This document shows, in pieces, positions 61,532-64,000 of a stretch of DNA of 64,000 nucleotides. The stretch is taken from positions 1-64,000 of the forward strand of contig JAYVZE010000062.1 of the NCBI GenBank assembly GCA_043783625.1, given 5' to 3'. This DNA comes from JAFDVL01 sp043783625. GTDB lineage: Bacteria > Acidobacteriota > Blastocatellia > RBC074. The notes below the pieces were generated by a model. The model made no database searches. It saw only the letters and a list, made by a program, of their open reading frames with translations, and was not told the origin of the DNA. The stretch's first letter is position 1. Each line of letters opens with the position of its first letter. The position numbers and the translations under genes are program-made.

Positions 61532-62502
61532 AAACCCTGAAAGTGCACAATCTTGCTGCCCTCGGCATTCTCACAATTTTATTTTGCAGCTTGCTCGGCT
61601 ATCTCGGACGCTTCAATTATCTACTGGATTTAACCAATCATTTCCACGTCTACTATTGGCTTGGAGCCTTGATTTTATTGGTGTTTTTTCTCATTGCTAA
61701 AAGCTGGCGCTGGGCTGGTGTCGCGCTCATTTGTCTGGTTTTAAATTCTTTTGTTTTGTATCCGTGGACAGTAAAAAGCCTGCGAGATAATGACCCTGAT
61801 CCTGACGGCTGGGCTTCGATCCGACTGGTGCAATCGAATGTCAGATATGACAACACAAAATATGATGAATTAATTGCTTACCTCAATGAAACTGCGCCGG
61901 ATGTAGCCGTGTTACAGGAAATCAATAACGAATGGGTTGCGCACATCGGAGATTTGCAGAAGACGTTTCCGTACTCAAAAATCGAACCCAACGCACGCGG
62001 TTCAGGCATCGCCATTTACAGCAAAATCCCGTTTGAAAAAATCGAAACGCTTGACCTTTGCGCGGGTTGCCGCTTGAGCTTGTATGCGCAATTCAAGGTC
62101 GGCGAACACGTGATAGATTTTGTGACGATGCATCCACCTACTCCGATTTCACGCGGCAAAGCGGGCGCACGAAATCGGCAATTTGAGGCGGTAGCAAATT
62201 ATTTAAATACGCTCACGAATCAGAAAATTTTGCTCGGAGATTTCAATGATACAATGTGGTCGTATCATCACACGCGAATGTTGGAGCAAACAAAATTGGT
62301 TAATGTTCGCACCAGAGCAAAAAGTTTTATTGTCCCCAGTTGGCCAACATGGATGATGCTGAAACCACTGATGATTCCGATTGACCAGTGTTTGATAAGC
62401 CCTGAAATATGGGTCTCCAGTGTCAAAACAGGACGCGACATCGGCTCCGATCATTTGCCGTTAGAAGTGAAATTATTGTTCGCCCCACCGAAGAAAAATT
62501 GA
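61528..62502 (+). CDS. Membrane-bound EEP-family hydrolase
   Basis: 324 residues from TTG 61528, coupled to acpS. Three N-terminal membrane helices (about 10-90) precede an endonuclease/exonuclease/phosphatase domain: 'VQSNVRYDNTKYD', 'VAVLQEINNEW' (metal Glu), 'ILLGDFNDTMWSYH' and 'GSDHLPLEVKLL' with the catalytic His. The active face should be periplasmic. Substrate may be a lipid, nucleic acid or phosphoester. Confidence 0.87.
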   Translation: MKTLKVHNLAALGILTILFCSLLGYLGRFNYLLDLTNHFHVYYWLGALILLVFFLIAKSWRWAGVALICLVLNSFVLYPWTVKSLRDNDPDPDGWASIRLVQSNVRYDNTKYDELIAYLNETAPDVAVLQEINNEWVAHIGDLQKTFPYSKIEPNARGSGIAIYSKIPFEKIETLDLCAGCRLSLYAQFKVGEHVIDFVTMHPPTPISRGKAGARNRQFEAVANYLNTLTNQKILLGDFNDTMWSYHHTRMLEQTKLVNVRTRAKSFIVPSWPTWMMLKPLMIPIDQCLISPEIWVSSVKTGRDIGSDHLPLEVKLLFAPPKKN

Positions 62503-63230
62503 TGCTGATAATTCTTTTTTTACTGACATTCTTTTCACCGCCTTCCGCGAACGAAGATGGTTTGCCAAACGGTGCTAAGATTTTAGAAACGCAATCCATC
62601 CCCGCCAAAAATCGAACGCTGGTGTTATGGATGCCGAATCCGAAGCGGAATCCGCGTGATACCAGCGAAGAAGTGTACACTTGCCCTGAGTATACCAGAG
62701 GTCATTATTACAGCGGAAAACTGCGCGTGACATTGATTGATTCCACGACGAAAAAATCTTTGCAAACGCTGGAAATTGAAAGCTCCGACGGCGCAGAAGC
62801 CACGCTGGACATTCCTTATAAAATCGAAGCCGGGCATTATTATCACATCCCAAACGGCAAACCGAAAACCGAAGCTAAGCCGAAAATTATGTGGCTGCGC
62901 GATTACAACGGCGATGGCAAAGCTTTAGAATTTGCTCTGTTCGATGCCATTGCCTGCATGGGATTGCCGACTTCGTTGATTGGTTACAGCGAAGCGCAGG
63001 ACAAAGTGATGCAATACAAAACGCATCTCACAGTCGGAACGGGTAGTAAAAAGAAAACCGATGATTCATTGTGGATTGATTATTTGTTTGCTTATAAGCC
63101 CGTCAAATCAGGGTTTTGGCGTTATAGCATTGATTATCGCGGGCGCGGTGGCACACTTGATAAATACGAAATTCGCTTTAATACTAAGCTCGAACGGTTT
63201 GAAGGCACGCTTATTTCTAAAGGGGAATAG
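62502..63230 (+). CDS. Secreted protein of unknown function
   Basis: 242 residues from ATG 62502, overlapping the previous stop by one base, so translation is coupled. Short signal peptide ('MLIILFLLTFFSPPSANE'). The mature protein is beta-rich with 'TLVLWMPNPKRNP', 'MWLRDYNGDGKALEFALF' (the DYNGDGK could bind calcium) and 'WRYSIDYRGRGGTLDKYEIR'. Not recognised. Confidence 0.75.
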   Translation: MLIILFLLTFFSPPSANEDGLPNGAKILETQSIPAKNRTLVLWMPNPKRNPRDTSEEVYTCPEYTRGHYYSGKLRVTLIDSTTKKSLQTLEIESSDGAEATLDIPYKIEAGHYYHIPNGKPKTEAKPKIMWLRDYNGDGKALEFALFDAIACMGLPTSLIGYSEAQDKVMQYKTHLTVGTGSKKKTDDSLWIDYLFAYKPVKSGFWRYSIDYRGRGGTLDKYEIRFNTKLERFEGTLISKGE

Positions 63231-63245
63231 CGATCAATGACTGTG

Positions 63246-63429
63246 GCGCGGATTCTTTATCCGCGCAGTATTAGCTCCAGCGGAGCGTCATCTTTGTAGA
63301 AGAATTTATTTGGCTAAGGCAAAAAGCTCCGTAGGAGCGACATCGCTTCTACATGGGTGATGTCGCTCCTACGGAGCTTGAGATTCTGGTTGCATCGGTT
63401 TCTACTAAGATGACGCTCCGCTGGAGCTA
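63246..63429. repeat. Nested palindromic element before ggt
   Basis: Three structures: a hairpin GCGCGGA/TCCGCGC (63246-63252 with 63260-63266); outer 30-bp arms (63272-63301 with 63400-63429, TAGCTCCAGCGGAGCGTCA type) pairing at 29 positions; inside, perfect 21-bp arms (63324-63344 with 63359-63379, AAGCTCCGTAGGAGCGACAT type). Each arm is also locally palindromic (GCTCC...GGAGC). The last base lies 12 bp before ggt. Confidence 0.9.
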
Positions 63430-63441
63430 CGGAATAAATTT

Positions 63442-64000
63442 ATGCTTATCAAAAAATCATTCGTCACAATCTTATCTTTTGTCCTGGCTCTTGCGCTGAC
63501 GCCTGTGAACCAAGCCGCTTCACGCACACCCGTCCGCAGCAAAAACGGGATGGTTGCTTCGGTTAGCGAAATCGCTTCGCAGGTTGGCGTAGACATTATG
63601 AAGCGAGGAGGCAATGCCATAGACGCAGCCGTCGCCGTGGGCTTAGCCCTTGCCGTGGTCTGGCCGGAAGCCGGAAACCTCGGTGGTGGCGGCTTTATGA
63701 TGATTCGTCGTGCGGATGGCAAAGCCGTCGCAATTGATTACCGCGAAATGGCTCCGGCGAAAGCACACCGCAATATTTATCTGGATGCAAAGGGCGATTA
63801 CATCAAAGATTCTTCGGTGGTTGGATACAAAGCCGCAGGCGTTCCCGGCACAGTCGCGGGGATGGCGTACGCGCTAGAAAAATACGGCACGATGAAATGG
63901 GCGGACGTGTGCGAACCCGCACGGAAATTGGCGGCGGAGGGCTTCACGGTTTCTTATCAGTTGGAAACTGGCATCAAAGCTGCGAGTGACAAATTAGCTC
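63442..64000 (+). CDS. ggt: Gamma-glutamyltransferase, 5' part
   Basis: First 186 codons; the gene runs off the window. Signal peptide ending 'TPVNQAA', then the start of the Ntn-hydrolase large subunit: 'NGMVASVSEIASQVGVDIM', 'RGGNAIDAAVAVGLALAVV', 'GNLGGGGFMMIRRADG' and 'IDYREMAPA'. The enzyme cleaves and transfers gamma-glutamyl groups, mainly of glutathione, in the periplasm. The catalytic Thr lies beyond the window. Confidence 0.93.
   Translation, partial: MLIKKSFVTILSFVLALALTPVNQAASRTPVRSKNGMVASVSEIASQVGVDIMKRGGNAIDAAVAVGLALAVVWPEAGNLGGGGFMMIRRADGKAVAIDYREMAPAKAHRNIYLDAKGDYIKDSSVVGYKAAGVPGTVAGMAYALEKYGTMKWADVCEPARKLAAEGFTVSYQLETGIKAASDKLA

Overview
The window looks like a chromosomal segment of an Acidobacteriota member, probably class Blastocatellia. 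This is inferred from gene content only: a VWFA-related secreted protein, a winged-helix/PD40 propeller regulator, a TonB receptor with an N-terminal carboxypeptidase-like domain, an AMIN secretin, a DUF1501 protein and a PEP-CTERM-like tail. There is no rRNA or other phylogenetic marker in view. The cell plan is diderm (KdsA, TonB receptor, secretin, several lipoproteins). I saw no tRNA, rRNA, CRISPR array, IS transposase, prophage or replication origin.

Layout. 0-3.6 kb: an NHL-propeller/M23-like protein (minus) and a secreted VWA protein. 3.6-8.1 kb: tgt-yajC-secD-secF. 8.6-12.3 kb: TonB-ExbB-ExbD-ExbD-TPR lipoprotein, closed by a clear terminator. 12.4-19.1 kb: rel, ridA, a PpiC/SurA-type lipoprotein and an ABC-F ATPase whose 3' end is duplicated around a PIN-domain toxin-like module. 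19.2-25.5 kb: small Cys protein, TonB receptor, CorA, winged-helix/PD40 regulator. 25.8-32.4 kb: accessory region of unrecognised, mostly envelope-targeted small proteins, visibly AT-rich from about 28.8 to 31.8 kb. 32.5-35.2 kb: two tandem phosphofructokinases, both with pyrophosphate-type active-site residues. 35.6 kb: PEP-CTERM-like protein.

35.9-46.3 kb is a co-directional minus-strand locus: ECF sigma factor, zinc-finger/FecR/DUF3352-like anti-sigma protein, two tandem DUF4097-type lipoproteins, an ABC ATPase, a VOC protein, a DUF6265 protein and a permease-ATPase-permease set. It reads as an envelope-stress or export regulon and is my main candidate for a little-described system. 46.4-48.2 kb: DUF1501 protein and an orphan XisI-like protein. 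48.5-50.9 kb: TPM protein, nucleotidyltransferase-like protein, LemA. 51.4-56.2 kb: Hsp20, Lon, a probably frameshifted DUF4177-like protein, KdsA. 56.4-61 kb: AMIN-TPR-secretin-cohesin protein, the C-terminal remnant of an S8 protease, PgeF. 61.1-64 kb: AcpS, an EEP-family protein, a secreted hypothetical and the start of a gamma-glutamyltransferase.

A second theme is noncoding: many gene junctions carry inverted repeats, several of them palindromes nested inside palindromes. Two copies of one element of about 140-155 bp lie 22 kb apart in opposite orientation. These repeats sit at most junctions of the 35.9-46.4 kb locus and look like small non-autonomous dispersed elements, some doubling as terminators.
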